Shown: piece after piece, positions 9,008 through 17,049 of the stretch
How the letters are laid out: every line of letters begins with the position of its first letter
Position numbering within the stretch: the first letter of the stretch is position 1
Origin: Helicobacter anseris
Lineage (GTDB): Bacteria > Campylobacterota > Campylobacteria > Campylobacterales > Helicobacteraceae
Length of the DNA: 62,796 nucleotides
Direction: 5' to 3'
Assembly (NCBI GenBank): GCA_004368235.1
Contig: JXTW01000010.1
Coordinates: 1 to 62,796 of the forward strand
Program-made: the position numbers and the translations under genes
Notes under the pieces: generated by a model
Seen by the model: only the letters and a program-made list of their open reading frames with translations
Database searches by the model: none
What the model was told of the DNA's origin: nothing

Positions 9008-9985
9008 TTATTTACATTCCTCAAAACGTGCTTTAATTTCAGGTATATAGCTAGCAATACCATCTTCTAATTCAAAGCGTGGTTTATAACCCAAATCAGC
9101 CTTAATGCCTGATAAATCAGCCTCTGTATGAGTTTGGAAAAAGGTATAGGGATTTTTTATATATTCTACCTCAAAATCACCCAAATGACTTTTTAGTGCA
9201 TTGATAATATCATTAAAACTTCTAGCATGTCCAGATCCAACATTATAAATCCCACCTTTAGTAGCCTTACTAGAGAGGATGCAAGCATCTATAACATCTT
9301 TAATATAGACAAAATCGCGTTTTTGCTCACCAAATTCAAAAAGTTTTACCTTCTTTTCTTTCAATGCTTGTAAACCTAGTTGTAAGACCATAGATGCTGT
9401 TTTACCTTTATAAAATTCTCTTTCTCCATAAACATTAAAAAAGCGTAGACCTATGATGGGTAATTGAGGATTTTTGCATAGTATTTTTCTAGTGCTTATA
9501 TCCATCATAAGCTTGGAAAAACCATATATATTTTCCGGATTTTCTCCACTACCGATTTTATTTGGTGCGCTTGTGTTACCATAAGTACCAGCTGATGAGG
9601 CATAGATCATTTTTGCATTTTTTTCTAGACAAATATTAAGTAGATCTAAGAATGCAAGATGATTGGTTTGCATAACAAGTTTTTGATCCATAACCGTAGT
9701 ATCAGAGATAGCTGCCATATGATACATTACATCAAAGTCTATTGTTTTAAGTTTAGCTATATCAGAGGGATTGTTGATATCACCAGTGATGATTTCTCCT
9801 CTAAATCCTATAAGATTTTTAAAATGACCTAGCGAAGTTGGATTTCCACTAGGAAAAGTTAGATTATCTCTAAATTTATCAAAAATAATAATATGGTAGT
9901 CAGGGTAGTTTTCTTGAAAATAAAATGCAAGATTACTCCCTATAAAACCAGCTCCTCCAGTAATGATGATGGTTTGGTTTTTCAT
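9008..9985 (-). CDS. hldD: ADP-L-glycero-D-manno-heptose 6-epimerase
   Basis: Epimerises ADP-D,D-heptose to ADP-L,D-heptose, the donor used by WaaC/WaaF. It is an NADP-dependent extended SDR enzyme of about 325 residues. Visible are the Rossmann motif TGGAGFIGSN, the catalytic ASSAGTYG and YGFSK (Tyr-x3-Lys), and RFFNVYGERE. The start at 9985 is preferred over an upstream in-frame ATG at 10012 because a perfect AGGAGG (9992-9997) sits six bases before it; the longer form would run into gmhB. That Shine-Dalgarno overlaps the gmhB stop codon. Confidence 0.95.
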   Translation of the reverse strand: MKNQTIIITGGAGFIGSNLAFYFQENYPDYHIIIFDKFRDNLTFPSGNPTSLGHFKNLIGFRGEIITGDINNPSDIAKLKTIDFDVMYHMAAISDTTVMDQKLVMQTNHLAFLDLLNICLEKNAKMIYASSAGTYGNTSAPNKIGSGENPENIYGFSKLMMDISTRKILCKNPQLPIIGLRFFNVYGEREFYKGKTASMVLQLGLQALKEKKVKLFEFGEQKRDFVYIKDVIDACILSSKATKGGIYNVGSGHARSFNDIINALKSHLGDFEVEYIKNPYTFFQTHTEADLSGIKADLGYKPRFELEDGIASYIPEIKARFEECK

Positions 9986-9995
9986 AATGAACCTC

Positions 9996-10535
9996 CTATT
10001 TATAAAATTCATTTACGATGAGATCAGGGATTTGTTTTAGGGTTTGGACTTTATAGAGATTACTAATAGGAATGTCTGTCTGTTCAACTTCAGAACCTTG
10101 TAGTAATATTTTGTATTTTATGCCTCCATATTGGGCTGCTTGTACATCTCGTATTCTATCTCCTATGAGGATGCTTTGGGCTAGATTGATTTTATAATCT
10201 TTTGTAGCTTTTTGTATCATACCTGGTTTTGGTTTACGGCATAGGCAGTTATCATCTGGATGGTGTGGGCAGAAATAAATTCTATCAAAATTAAAACCTA
10301 GCTTTTTTTTAATCTCATTTTGCATAAATTCATTTAATGTTAAAAAATCTTCCTCTGTGTAGTATCCCATACCAATACCAGATTGGTTTGTTACAAGAAT
10401 TAAAAGATAGTTTTGTTTTTTAAAAAAATCCAAGAGTTCAAAAATACCATCCATAAAAATAAAATCTTCTTGTTGATAAACATAACCAAAATCCCGATTA
10501 ACTACACCATCTCTATCAAAAAAAATAGCTTTCAT
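9996..10535 (-). CDS. gmhB: D-glycero-beta-D-manno-heptose 1,7-bisphosphate 7-phosphatase
   Basis: Removes the C7 phosphate of heptose bisphosphate between the two HldE reactions. The 179-residue HAD-family protein has FFDRDGVVNRD (nucleophile Asp), TNQSGIG, the zinc-binding loop CPHHPDDNCLCRKP and the GDRIRDVQAA motif, all diagnostic of GmhB. Its start overlaps the preceding permease gene by four bases (ATGA), and its TAG stop lies within the hldD Shine-Dalgarno. Confidence 0.96.
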   Translation of the reverse strand: MKAIFFDRDGVVNRDFGYVYQQEDFIFMDGIFELLDFFKKQNYLLILVTNQSGIGMGYYTEEDFLTLNEFMQNEIKKKLGFNFDRIYFCPHHPDDNCLCRKPKPGMIQKATKDYKINLAQSILIGDRIRDVQAAQYGGIKYKILLQGSEVEQTDIPISNLYKVQTLKQIPDLIVNEFYK

Positions 10536-11239
10536 TTGTCCTCATCCTCCTTAAGTTGATGATCGCAGCAGTGATGATTCATATGGGTTGTTTGATTATG
10601 TAATTTTGACACACCCTTATAAATATTTAATCCTCCAAGTGCGAACATACCAAAAGCTCCTAGATAGAAAAAAAGTTTTTTGGGAAAAAGACTAGCCCCA
10701 AATGCTAATAAAAACATCGGGATAGCTGTCCCTATTCCAAAGCAAAGCATAATTAGAGGTCCTTGTATAAGGCTATTTGTGCTTAATGATAGCCCTAAAA
10801 AATAATATACCATACCGCATGGTAAAAGACCATTTAAGATCCCTAGAGCATAGCTAGCTAGCTTGTGCTTGGAATGCAAAATAGTAGTAAAGGCATTGCG
10901 ATAGATTTTTAAGCTTGCAATATTGGGCTCAAGATGAGTGATAATACGTGGAAAAAAAGCATAGCAAAAACTAAAAAGACAAAGCAAAATACCAAGAATA
11001 ATAAGCATATAGCTGTTAGCTTTAGTGTTGATATTAAAACTAAAAAGACTGGCTATGAAACCTAGAGTCATATAGGTTGTGATTCTGCCTAGATTATAAA
11101 GCAAATGAGAAGGTAATAACTTGTGAGCCTGGGCTAAAACAATCCCACCACACATTCCAAGACAATGGCTAAAGCCCATAAAAAATGCACTAAGAAATAC
11201 ACCAGCATAAGTAATATGTACACTATTTAAATCCATCAT
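10532..11239 (-). CDS. SafE/UreH-type (DsbD_2-like) membrane protein with Cys/His tail
   Basis: A 235-residue membrane protein with about six hydrophobic helices. The first carries GFSHCLGMCGG (His25, Cys26, Cys30), the hallmark of the sulfite exporter/UreH-like family often found near copper and cytochrome oxidase maturation genes. The cytosolic C-terminus ends in a metal-ligand-rich stretch, HMNHHCCDHQ, followed by an acidic tail. Metal transport is a reasonable inference but substrate is unknown. It starts inside the stop of the secreted protein upstream and overlaps gmhB, so it is embedded in the heptose operon. Confidence 0.82.
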   Translation of the reverse strand: MMDLNSVHITYAGVFLSAFFMGFSHCLGMCGGIVLAQAHKLLPSHLLYNLGRITTYMTLGFIASLFSFNINTKANSYMLIILGILLCLFSFCYAFFPRIITHLEPNIASLKIYRNAFTTILHSKHKLASYALGILNGLLPCGMVYYFLGLSLSTNSLIQGPLIMLCFGIGTAIPMFLLAFGASLFPKKLFFYLGAFGMFALGGLNIYKGVSKLHNQTTHMNHHCCDHQLKEDEDK

Positions 11240-11667
11240 AAATTCCCATCCTCCAGAGTTTTTAACATCATTTCTTGAGCCTTTTTGATACTTTGAGTCT
11301 TAAGATCATTTTCTAAATCTTTTATTTTTTGTTTATTTGTTTGATTATTAGAATCTGTATTTTTAGATTCTGGCTTAATAGGTTTTTTAATAGGTGCATT
11401 AGCTTGAGGTTTTTCTAAAGGGAGAGTAGGAATATCATCTTGTTTTTTAGTATTTTTTTTCGGAGGTAGATTTGTAGGAGAACTGATGCCTTTTGGCATT
11501 TTTACAAATACATCCTCATAGTTTTGACCACCCATAGAGTGTTTTATATAGACTTCACCAGTTAGTGTGTTATATAAATAAGTATTATCTTTATCAGCAA
11601 ACATTTGCCAATCTGCCAAAGCTATATAACTAAAAGAAAGAAATATAAGAGGAAGTGAAAGCTTCAT
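11236..11667 (-). CDS. Hypothetical secreted protein
   Basis: A 143-residue protein with a clear signal peptide (MKLSLPLIFLSFSYIALA, then DWQMF). The mature N-terminus has about 45 ordered residues (YLYNTLTGEVYIKHSMGG), followed by a low-complexity Pro/Lys/Asn/Gln linker and a charged C-terminal helix. I do not recognise the family. Its stop overlaps the start of the SafE-type permease, suggesting coupled expression and possibly a periplasmic partner role. Confidence 0.72.
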   Translation of the reverse strand: MKLSLPLIFLSFSYIALADWQMFADKDNTYLYNTLTGEVYIKHSMGGQNYEDVFVKMPKGISSPTNLPPKKNTKKQDDIPTLPLEKPQANAPIKKPIKPESKNTDSNNQTNKQKIKDLENDLKTQSIKKAQEMMLKTLEDGNL

Positions 11668-11677
11668 AGCTTATCTC

Positions 11678-12319
11678 CTAGAATAGTTTTTTGGATTTGA
11701 TGATTTGATGTATGCCAATTTCCATACCACGAAATATTAGTGTTTCATCATAGATACTTTGTTCAAAAAATTGGCAAAAATGTTTCCCATCCCCACCTGT
11801 AAAAATGATACGTTTGTTAGTTGATACTTTTTTGATCAACTCAATAATGCTTTCAAAAATTCCATAACTAATGGCTTCTTGAGTATTTTTTGGTAGACCT
11901 TGTGGCAGACTAAAAAGCAATGGTTTGTGCAATGCCTCTGAAATCCTAGTGTAAGCATCTATGTAAGAAAAGAGACCAGGTAGAATATATCCACCTAGAT
12001 GTTTTCCATTTTCCATTATATCAATCGTGATGGCGCTTCCAGCATCTATGATAACTCCATCTTTAATGCTCATACAAGCAGCTCGCCTATCAACACCAAG
12101 ACCTTGATATTGAGTAGGGATTTGAATGTATTGCGAGATATTGAGAGTTTTATTACATAGAGATAAGAGTTTATTTTCATTAGTTTTAGAGACACTGATG
12201 TAGTAGATATGATCAAGACTCTGGATAAATTTTTTGTCTAGATTATCAGCTTTTTGCTTACAAATAAGGGAAGGAGTTTTAAAGTGAAAATAAGTATTAC
12301 CAATATCACAAAGAGTCAT
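11678..12319 (-). CDS. coaX: Type III pantothenate kinase
   Basis: Catalyses the first step of coenzyme A synthesis. The 213-residue ASKHA-fold protein has the N-terminal phosphate loop CDIGNTYFHF, then GLGVDRRAACM, and GVIIDAGSAITIDIMENGKH, all typical of CoaX, and a late FTGGDGKHF motif. It is a little shorter than most CoaX proteins (about 250). It overlaps the upstream lipoprotein gene by four bases. Confidence 0.94.
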   Translation of the reverse strand: MTLCDIGNTYFHFKTPSLICKQKADNLDKKFIQSLDHIYYISVSKTNENKLLSLCNKTLNISQYIQIPTQYQGLGVDRRAACMSIKDGVIIDAGSAITIDIMENGKHLGGYILPGLFSYIDAYTRISEALHKPLLFSLPQGLPKNTQEAISYGIFESIIELIKKVSTNKRIIFTGGDGKHFCQFFEQSIYDETLIFRGMEIGIHQIIKSKKLF

Positions 12320-13338
12320 TTTTGCCAGTCTTTAGAAAAGTCCAAATAATATTTATCATAATATACTCTATGATCGTCATAAAAGACGATTTTATGATTT
12401 ATGATTTTTCCTAAAATACTGCGTAGAGTATAGACATCATATTGGAAGCTTTGTAGATCTAGTACAATTAGATATCCTAATCTTTCCATCGTAAAGAGTT
12501 TGTCATCTACAATGATAATCCCGCTAAATAAGGCATAGGGTAGTTCAATTTCATTAAGAGTGCGCATTGTAAGATCAAGTTGAGCTATTTTTCCATCTAA
12601 AGTGAGGATGTAAATTGAATCTTTATTTGCTTTAATATCTCGAATATTTGCAGTATATTCATATTGATGCCCATTAGTTAAGGTTAACACTTTTTTGGTG
12701 GTGGCTGCGATTAAAGTGTCATTTATTTTATCTAAGTAGATGATATTGCTAAAAAATTGTTCGGAATTAACAATAATCACACGTTCAACCTTAAATGTTT
12801 GGAGACTTACTAGAGAGATCTGTCCATCTAGTGTAGGAAATACAACAGTAGTATCCAAAAACAATGGTTGTGCAATCAAAGAATCTACAGCAATAACCTG
12901 TGCCCCGTGTTCAGTCATTTTAGATTCCCCGGTATTAATATCTAGTACACCATAGGTATTATCTCGCAATACAAAGGCTAAAAAATTATTTTTGATATTA
13001 CCTGCAATGATGCAAGTAGAAAGTGTAAATTTTTTAGATTCTTGAGTATTTTTATTAATAATTTCTACACTTTGGCAGTCATTAGCAATGATATAGTAAG
13101 TATGGGTTTCATTGATAAAGCGAGCGTGTTTTTTGAGCTTTAATAAAGTCTGACCACTTGCAGAAAATACCTCACCATTTTTTAAAATGGCACTTGTGCG
13201 AGTGGTGCTTTCAAGAGGACTTTTTAAAAAGTGATTAAAAGTAATCGATCCGCTAATATGTGCTGGTTTGAAATCTTTGCGTTGAGAACAGCCTGTAATT
13301 AGAATAAGCAGACAGATAAAAAGATAGATAGGACGCAT
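12316..13338 (-). CDS. Beta-propeller lipoprotein, BamB-like
   Basis: About 340 residues with a lipoprotein signal (LLILITGCSQRK; Cys near residue 17) followed by repeated short beta-strand units such as GVLDINTGES, VVFPTLDGQISLVS and IYILTLDGKIAQLD. These resemble the PQQ/WD-like blades of BamB, the outer-membrane assembly lipoprotein. It directly follows a single-span TPR-like gene resembling YfgM, the E. coli partner encoded next to bamB. The ATG at 13338 or a GTG at 13341 could be the start; both lie against the upstream stop. BamB function is inferred from architecture and neighbourhood. Confidence 0.7.
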   Translation of the reverse strand: MRPIYLFICLLILITGCSQRKDFKPAHISGSITFNHFLKSPLESTTRTSAILKNGEVFSASGQTLLKLKKHARFINETHTYYIIANDCQSVEIINKNTQESKKFTLSTCIIAGNIKNNFLAFVLRDNTYGVLDINTGESKMTEHGAQVIAVDSLIAQPLFLDTTVVFPTLDGQISLVSLQTFKVERVIIVNSEQFFSNIIYLDKINDTLIAATTKKVLTLTNGHQYEYTANIRDIKANKDSIYILTLDGKIAQLDLTMRTLNEIELPYALFSGIIIVDDKLFTMERLGYLIVLDLQSFQYDVYTLRSILGKIINHKIVFYDDHRVYYDKYYLDFSKDWQK

Positions 13339-13340
13339 CA

Positions 13341-13946
13341 CTAGTTTTTCTCTTTTGATGGAATTTCTAGGATGCCATAGTGGGCTAGAAGTTTGCTTAG
13401 CTCTTTAATGCTAGAATCTTGAGGGATGGATTGCAAGAGTTCTTGTGCTTGTATTGTTTTTTTATCTTGAATAAGTAAAAAAGCTTGCTCAAATTTAGCC
13501 AAGTCACTAAAGGCTCCATTGATAGAAGCAAGTTTATTAATATCTTTTTGGAGCATAGCATTTTGATATTTTGCAAAGTCAGAAATAAAAGCAATTTTAG
13601 AGTTTGATAACTTTTGAAGGGCTTCCTCATCGCCGTTTTGCACAGCCTTTCTTAGAAGCAGGAATTCTGCTAGATTAGGTGCTTTTTTTTCTAGTTGTTC
13701 AAACAGATTTGCAGAATACTCTTGCTGTAACTGGGTATAAATTTTAGAGGCTTCTTTTGCATTTTTTTCTTCTAAAATATTTTTGATACCTGTATATATC
13801 CATAGGATGATAAAAATGGCAATAATTCCTATGAATACCCATTTATAACGACGAAAAATCCTTTCTATTTTAAAAGCACTTTCAAATATTTTTTCATCAC
13901 TTTTAAATTCTTCTTTTATGGTTTCTAAATTTTGTTTGATACTCAA
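13341..13946 (-). CDS. Single-span membrane protein with periplasmic helical repeats, YfgM-like
   Basis: A 201-residue protein with a cytosolic N-terminus, one transmembrane helix (WVFIGIIAIFIILWIYTGI, about 35-53) and a helical C-terminal region with TPR-like spacing (AEFLLLRKAVQNGDEEALQK, ISDFAKYQNAMLQKD, FEQAFLLIQDKKTIQAQELL). This is the YfgM/Tetratricopeptide_21 layout: ancillary SecYEG-associated chaperone-like proteins. The immediately downstream gene is a BamB-like lipoprotein. Sequence similarity to YfgM itself cannot be confirmed by eye. Confidence 0.7.
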   Translation of the reverse strand: MSIKQNLETIKEEFKSDEKIFESAFKIERIFRRYKWVFIGIIAIFIILWIYTGIKNILEEKNAKEASKIYTQLQQEYSANLFEQLEKKAPNLAEFLLLRKAVQNGDEEALQKLSNSKIAFISDFAKYQNAMLQKDINKLASINGAFSDLAKFEQAFLLIQDKKTIQAQELLQSIPQDSSIKELSKLLAHYGILEIPSKEKN

Positions 13947-13949
13947 ATT

Positions 13950-14390
13950 TTACTCCTTAGTTGATACTCCACTGCTACCAAAACCTTTTTCACCGCGTTT
14001 GCTATCATTGAGGGCTTCTACGAGTTGAAAATTTGCAATTTCAACTTTGGCAACTATGCCTTGAGCAATACGATCACCTTTTTTAACTTCAAAATCTTTG
14101 TCAGAATGGTTGATTAAAATAATCATAATTTCACCACGATAATCCCAATCAATAGTGCCCGGAGAGTTTAATACAGTAATTTGGTGTTTAAGAGCTAGAC
14201 CGCTTCTTGGTCGGATTTGGAGTTCATAACCAGATTCTAGCTCCATAGATAGCCCAGTTTTTATCAATGCACTTTTATGTGCAGGTATGATTATATTTTC
14301 AATAGCACAAAGATCAAAGCCTGCTGCCCCACTAGTTTGATAGGCTGGAATGATGGCATCAGGGTGTAAAACTTTAATTTTTATATCCAT
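13950..14390 (-). CDS. dut: dUTP diphosphatase
   Basis: Hydrolyses dUTP to dUMP, keeping uracil out of DNA and feeding thymidylate synthesis. The 146-residue trimeric type shows its motifs in order: AAGFDLCA, RPRSGLALKH, GTIDWDYRGEI, KGDRIAQGIV, and the C-terminal RGEKGFGSSG arm that closes over the active site. It sits eight bases downstream of greA and three bases before the YfgM-like gene. Confidence 0.97.
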   Translation of the reverse strand: MDIKIKVLHPDAIIPAYQTSGAAGFDLCAIENIIIPAHKSALIKTGLSMELESGYELQIRPRSGLALKHQITVLNSPGTIDWDYRGEIMIILINHSDKDFEVKKGDRIAQGIVAKVEIANFQLVEALNDSKRGEKGFGSSGVSTKE

Positions 14391-14398
14391 ATATTTTC

Positions 14399-14881
14399 CT
14401 AAAAAGTAATTTTTTGATAATTAATCTCTAAGATTTCAAAGTCAGTTTCTCCATTAGGCAGAGTGATACTAACTTCATCACCTACACTTTTGCCAATAAG
14501 GCTTTTTGCAATGGGTGAGCCAAAGGAAATAAGACCTCTTGAGGGATCACTCTCAATACTTCCTACAATGGTATAGCTAAAGATTTTATCATTATCAAGA
14601 TTAAGGATTTTAACCGTGCTGCCAAAACTAACCTTTTGATGCTCTAGGGTAGATGGATCAATAACTTGGGCATTGGCTAGCATTAAAGAAAGTTCATTAA
14701 TTCTTGCTTCTATAAAAAGTTGTTTTTCTTTAGCTGCATGGTATTCTGCATTTTCTTTTAGATCGCCATGAGATCTAGCAATATCGATTTCTTTGACAAT
14801 ATTTGGACGCTCAACTTCTTTAAGATTTTTAAGTTCAGAAGTTAGCTTTTCATAGCCATATTGTGTAATTGGCTCTTTCAT
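14399..14881 (-). CDS. greA: Transcription elongation factor GreA
   Basis: Rescues backtracked RNA polymerase by stimulating transcript cleavage. The 160-residue length is normal. The N-terminal coiled coil carries the acidic tip motif GDLKENAEYHAAKEKQ (catalytic acidic residues), and the C-terminal domain has the SFGSPIAKSLIGKSVGDEV signature. A consensus -10 element upstream suggests its own promoter in addition to read-through from lpxB. AAGGAG precedes the ATG. Confidence 0.97.
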   Translation of the reverse strand: MKEPITQYGYEKLTSELKNLKEVERPNIVKEIDIARSHGDLKENAEYHAAKEKQLFIEARINELSLMLANAQVIDPSTLEHQKVSFGSTVKILNLDNDKIFSYTIVGSIESDPSRGLISFGSPIAKSLIGKSVGDEVSITLPNGETDFEILEINYQKITF

Positions 14882-14904
14882 AATATCTCCTTGAAAATTT
14901 GATT

Positions 14905-14910
14905 ATTATA
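14905..14910 (-). promoter_or_regulatory. Probable -10 element of greA-dut
   Basis: TATAAT on the minus strand (context AAAGTATAATAATC) lies 24 bases upstream of the greA start in the 47-base lpxB-greA gap. It would make greA and dut independent of the upstream operon promoter. Confidence 0.55.
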
Positions 14911-14928
14911 CTTTAAAAAAGCAATGAA

Positions 14929-16071
14929 TTAATTTTTGTGATTAAGTATATACTTAGCTACATTTTGCGCACTTCCATGAGCTAGATATTTTTTAAGCAG
15001 ATTGGCTTTTTTGAAAAAAGCTTCTTTGTCCATTTCCTCATAAGCCTTGATAAGATTAGAAACATTGCATTCTTTTTGTATAAGCTCTGTATGTAATCGC
15101 ATTTTGCCATATCCTGGCATCTCTCCATTTAAGGCTTGATAGAAAATATTAGCTAGACCTATGCAATTAAGCTTGATAATACGAGATAAGATCGCATAAT
15201 CCAAATTCCCAGTACGATAGGCTAAGATAAAGGGAATACCAATAATGGCAGCCTCTAGGGTAGCTGTACCACTGCAGATAAAGGCAAACTCTCCTTTTAA
15301 AAGAGAGGTCCTAGCATCAAAGCTGATTTCAAATAAATCTAGTTCTTTTCCATAAATTTCATAGAGATTTTGATTTTTAAAAATCTCAGGTATGACTAAA
15401 ATCTTTTTTTTATCCTTAAAATAATCTTTGGCTAATATGCAAAAGAGTGGGAATAAGCGCGAGATTTCTCCCTCTCTTGAGCCGGGCATAAAGATAATCC
15501 CATCCCCATTGATATTTGTTTTAAATTGTTTGATGTAATCAAGCAGGGGGTGACCAACATAATGTGCCTTATGTTTATAAAAGCTTATTTCAAATGGCAA
15601 GATAGCTAAAAGTTCATCAAAAATTTTTTCAATTTTTTTAGCACGATAACTTTTCCAAGCCCAAACTTGAGGCAAGATATAATACAAAAGCTTGAGATTA
15701 GGAGAAGTTTTTTTAATTTTTTTAGCCAGAGGAATGTGAAAGGATGATGAATCTAAAAATAATACAAGATCAGTTTTTTTGGATAGTATTAACATTTCTT
15801 GTCTGGCTTTAAGTAAAAAGCTAATTTTTTTTAATACATCGCTAAAACCCATAACAGAAAAATCTTTAGGGCTATAAAGAGGTGTGCCAGTAATATTGGT
15901 CAAACCTTCTAATAGGGATAAATCAAATATCCCAAATAAAGTAATTTTTGGACAGTTTAGAAAAGAATCTAAAGTTTTCATTAGTACTTTTAGGTGATAG
16001 CTAGAGCTAGGTTCAAGCGCACTTACTAATAGATGCAAGCTAGATTTTGCAGTTTGCTGATTTGATTTCAT
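14929..16071 (-). CDS. lpxB: Lipid-A-disaccharide synthase
   Basis: Joins UDP-2,3-diacylglucosamine and lipid X in lipid A synthesis, at the inner membrane surface. The 380 residues include the N-terminal SALEPSSSYHLK (equivalent of the SxGExSG region), the YYILPQVWAWKSYRAKKI segment, LPGSR-type FMPGSREGEISR, and CSGTATLEAAIIGIPFILAYR. The annotated start adds about ten residues before the first strand. It overlaps the upstream coiled-coil gene by four bases. Confidence 0.95.
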   Translation of the reverse strand: MKSNQQTAKSSLHLLVSALEPSSSYHLKVLMKTLDSFLNCPKITLFGIFDLSLLEGLTNITGTPLYSPKDFSVMGFSDVLKKISFLLKARQEMLILSKKTDLVLFLDSSSFHIPLAKKIKKTSPNLKLLYYILPQVWAWKSYRAKKIEKIFDELLAILPFEISFYKHKAHYVGHPLLDYIKQFKTNINGDGIIFMPGSREGEISRLFPLFCILAKDYFKDKKKILVIPEIFKNQNLYEIYGKELDLFEISFDARTSLLKGEFAFICSGTATLEAAIIGIPFILAYRTGNLDYAILSRIIKLNCIGLANIFYQALNGEMPGYGKMRLHTELIQKECNVSNLIKAYEEMDKEAFFKKANLLKKYLAHGSAQNVAKYILNHKN

Positions 16072-16685
16072 TTTTTCTCAATATTTTCTTTTTTGATTTG
16101 TTTTTTGCCAGCTTTAAGTGCATTTTCTTCACGCTCTTTAATGGCAATTTCACTATATAGATCTCTTAATTCAATTTTTAGTTGAGAATTAGTGAGTTCA
16201 AATTCTGCGATTTTATCACGCAAGATTCTGTTTTCTTTTAATGCTACACGATATTTGTTAAATACTTCAGAATCATAAACATGACGCACAGATTTAAGCA
16301 GTCTAATCTCTCCATTTTCATCAAAAACTTCAATGCTTTTTAAAGAGCTAGGCAAGATTTCTTTTTGACTGGCTTTTAGGCTTTCTTTTTTTTCTTCTAA
16401 GGTTTTGATCTGGGCTTTGATTTTAGCTTTTGATTTTTTTTCCTCAAGTAGAGCTATGGTTTTTTGTTGTGTTTCTATCTGCTTATGTAAGGATTCTAAT
16501 TCTTGCTTACTTTCTGTAATTTGAGCACGCACCTTAGCTAGTAATTCTTGGTTTTTTTCTAACTCACTATAATATTCATGACTATCTTTGATAAATTTTT
16601 GTCGTTCAGTTTCAAATAGTTTGAATACTTCCCAACTCTCTTTTATATCAATTAGTTTTTGGAAAAGAATATTAAAATCTTTCAA
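16068..16685 (-). CDS. Coiled-coil protein of unknown function
   Basis: A 205-residue, highly charged protein with no signal peptide or membrane span. Residues about 35-110 and 140-190 are strongly heptad-like (ELLAKVRAQITESKQELESL, and later ILRDKIAEFELTNSQLKIEL), and the C-terminus is lysine-rich. The segment between them (EVFDENGEIRLLKSVRHV) is the only non-helical stretch. In H. pylori a similar unknown gene also lies between hypA and lpxB, so position is conserved, but I cannot assign a role. Confidence 0.75.
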   Translation of the reverse strand: MKDFNILFQKLIDIKESWEVFKLFETERQKFIKDSHEYYSELEKNQELLAKVRAQITESKQELESLHKQIETQQKTIALLEEKKSKAKIKAQIKTLEEKKESLKASQKEILPSSLKSIEVFDENGEIRLLKSVRHVYDSEVFNKYRVALKENRILRDKIAEFELTNSQLKIELRDLYSEIAIKEREENALKAGKKQIKKENIEKK

Positions 16686-16686
16686 A

Positions 16687-17040
16687 TTAACCCTCCTTGA
16701 GTTCCAAACTTAATAAAAGCATTTCATTTCCTCTAATAATATCTAAGTTTGTATTTTGGCATTTTGGGCAGATTCCATAATTTAAATTTTCTGGGTTAAA
16801 TTCATAATCGCAACTCTTGCATTTTAGAGCAACTTTTTCATTCTTGATTTCTAATTGAGCATTTTTGCAAATATCACTTTCTTCTTTAAAATTCTCAAAA
16901 GCACTAAGAAAAAGACTTTTATCCATGCCAGCGCGCTCACCAATTGAGATGATAATCTTAGTAATTTCTTTAGAATTATGTTTTTTGGCATTTTCCTCAC
17001 ATAATTCAATGAGTGAGGCAACTACAGAATATTCATGCAT
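16687..17040 (-). CDS. hypA: Nickel insertion accessory protein HypA
   Basis: Delivers nickel to [NiFe]-hydrogenase, and in H. pylori also to urease. The 117-residue protein begins MHEYSVV, with His2 as the nickel ligand. It has the zinc site as two CxxC pairs (Cys74/Cys77 and Cys91/Cys94) in the C-terminal domain. It lies one base upstream of the coiled-coil gene, in the same run as lpxB and greA. No urease or hydrogenase genes occur in the window, so its client cannot be decided here. Confidence 0.95.
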   Translation of the reverse strand: MHEYSVVASLIELCEENAKKHNSKEITKIIISIGERAGMDKSLFLSAFENFKEESDICKNAQLEIKNEKVALKCKSCDYEFNPENLNYGICPKCQNTNLDIIRGNEMLLLSLELKEG

Positions 17041-17049
17041 AATATCTCC

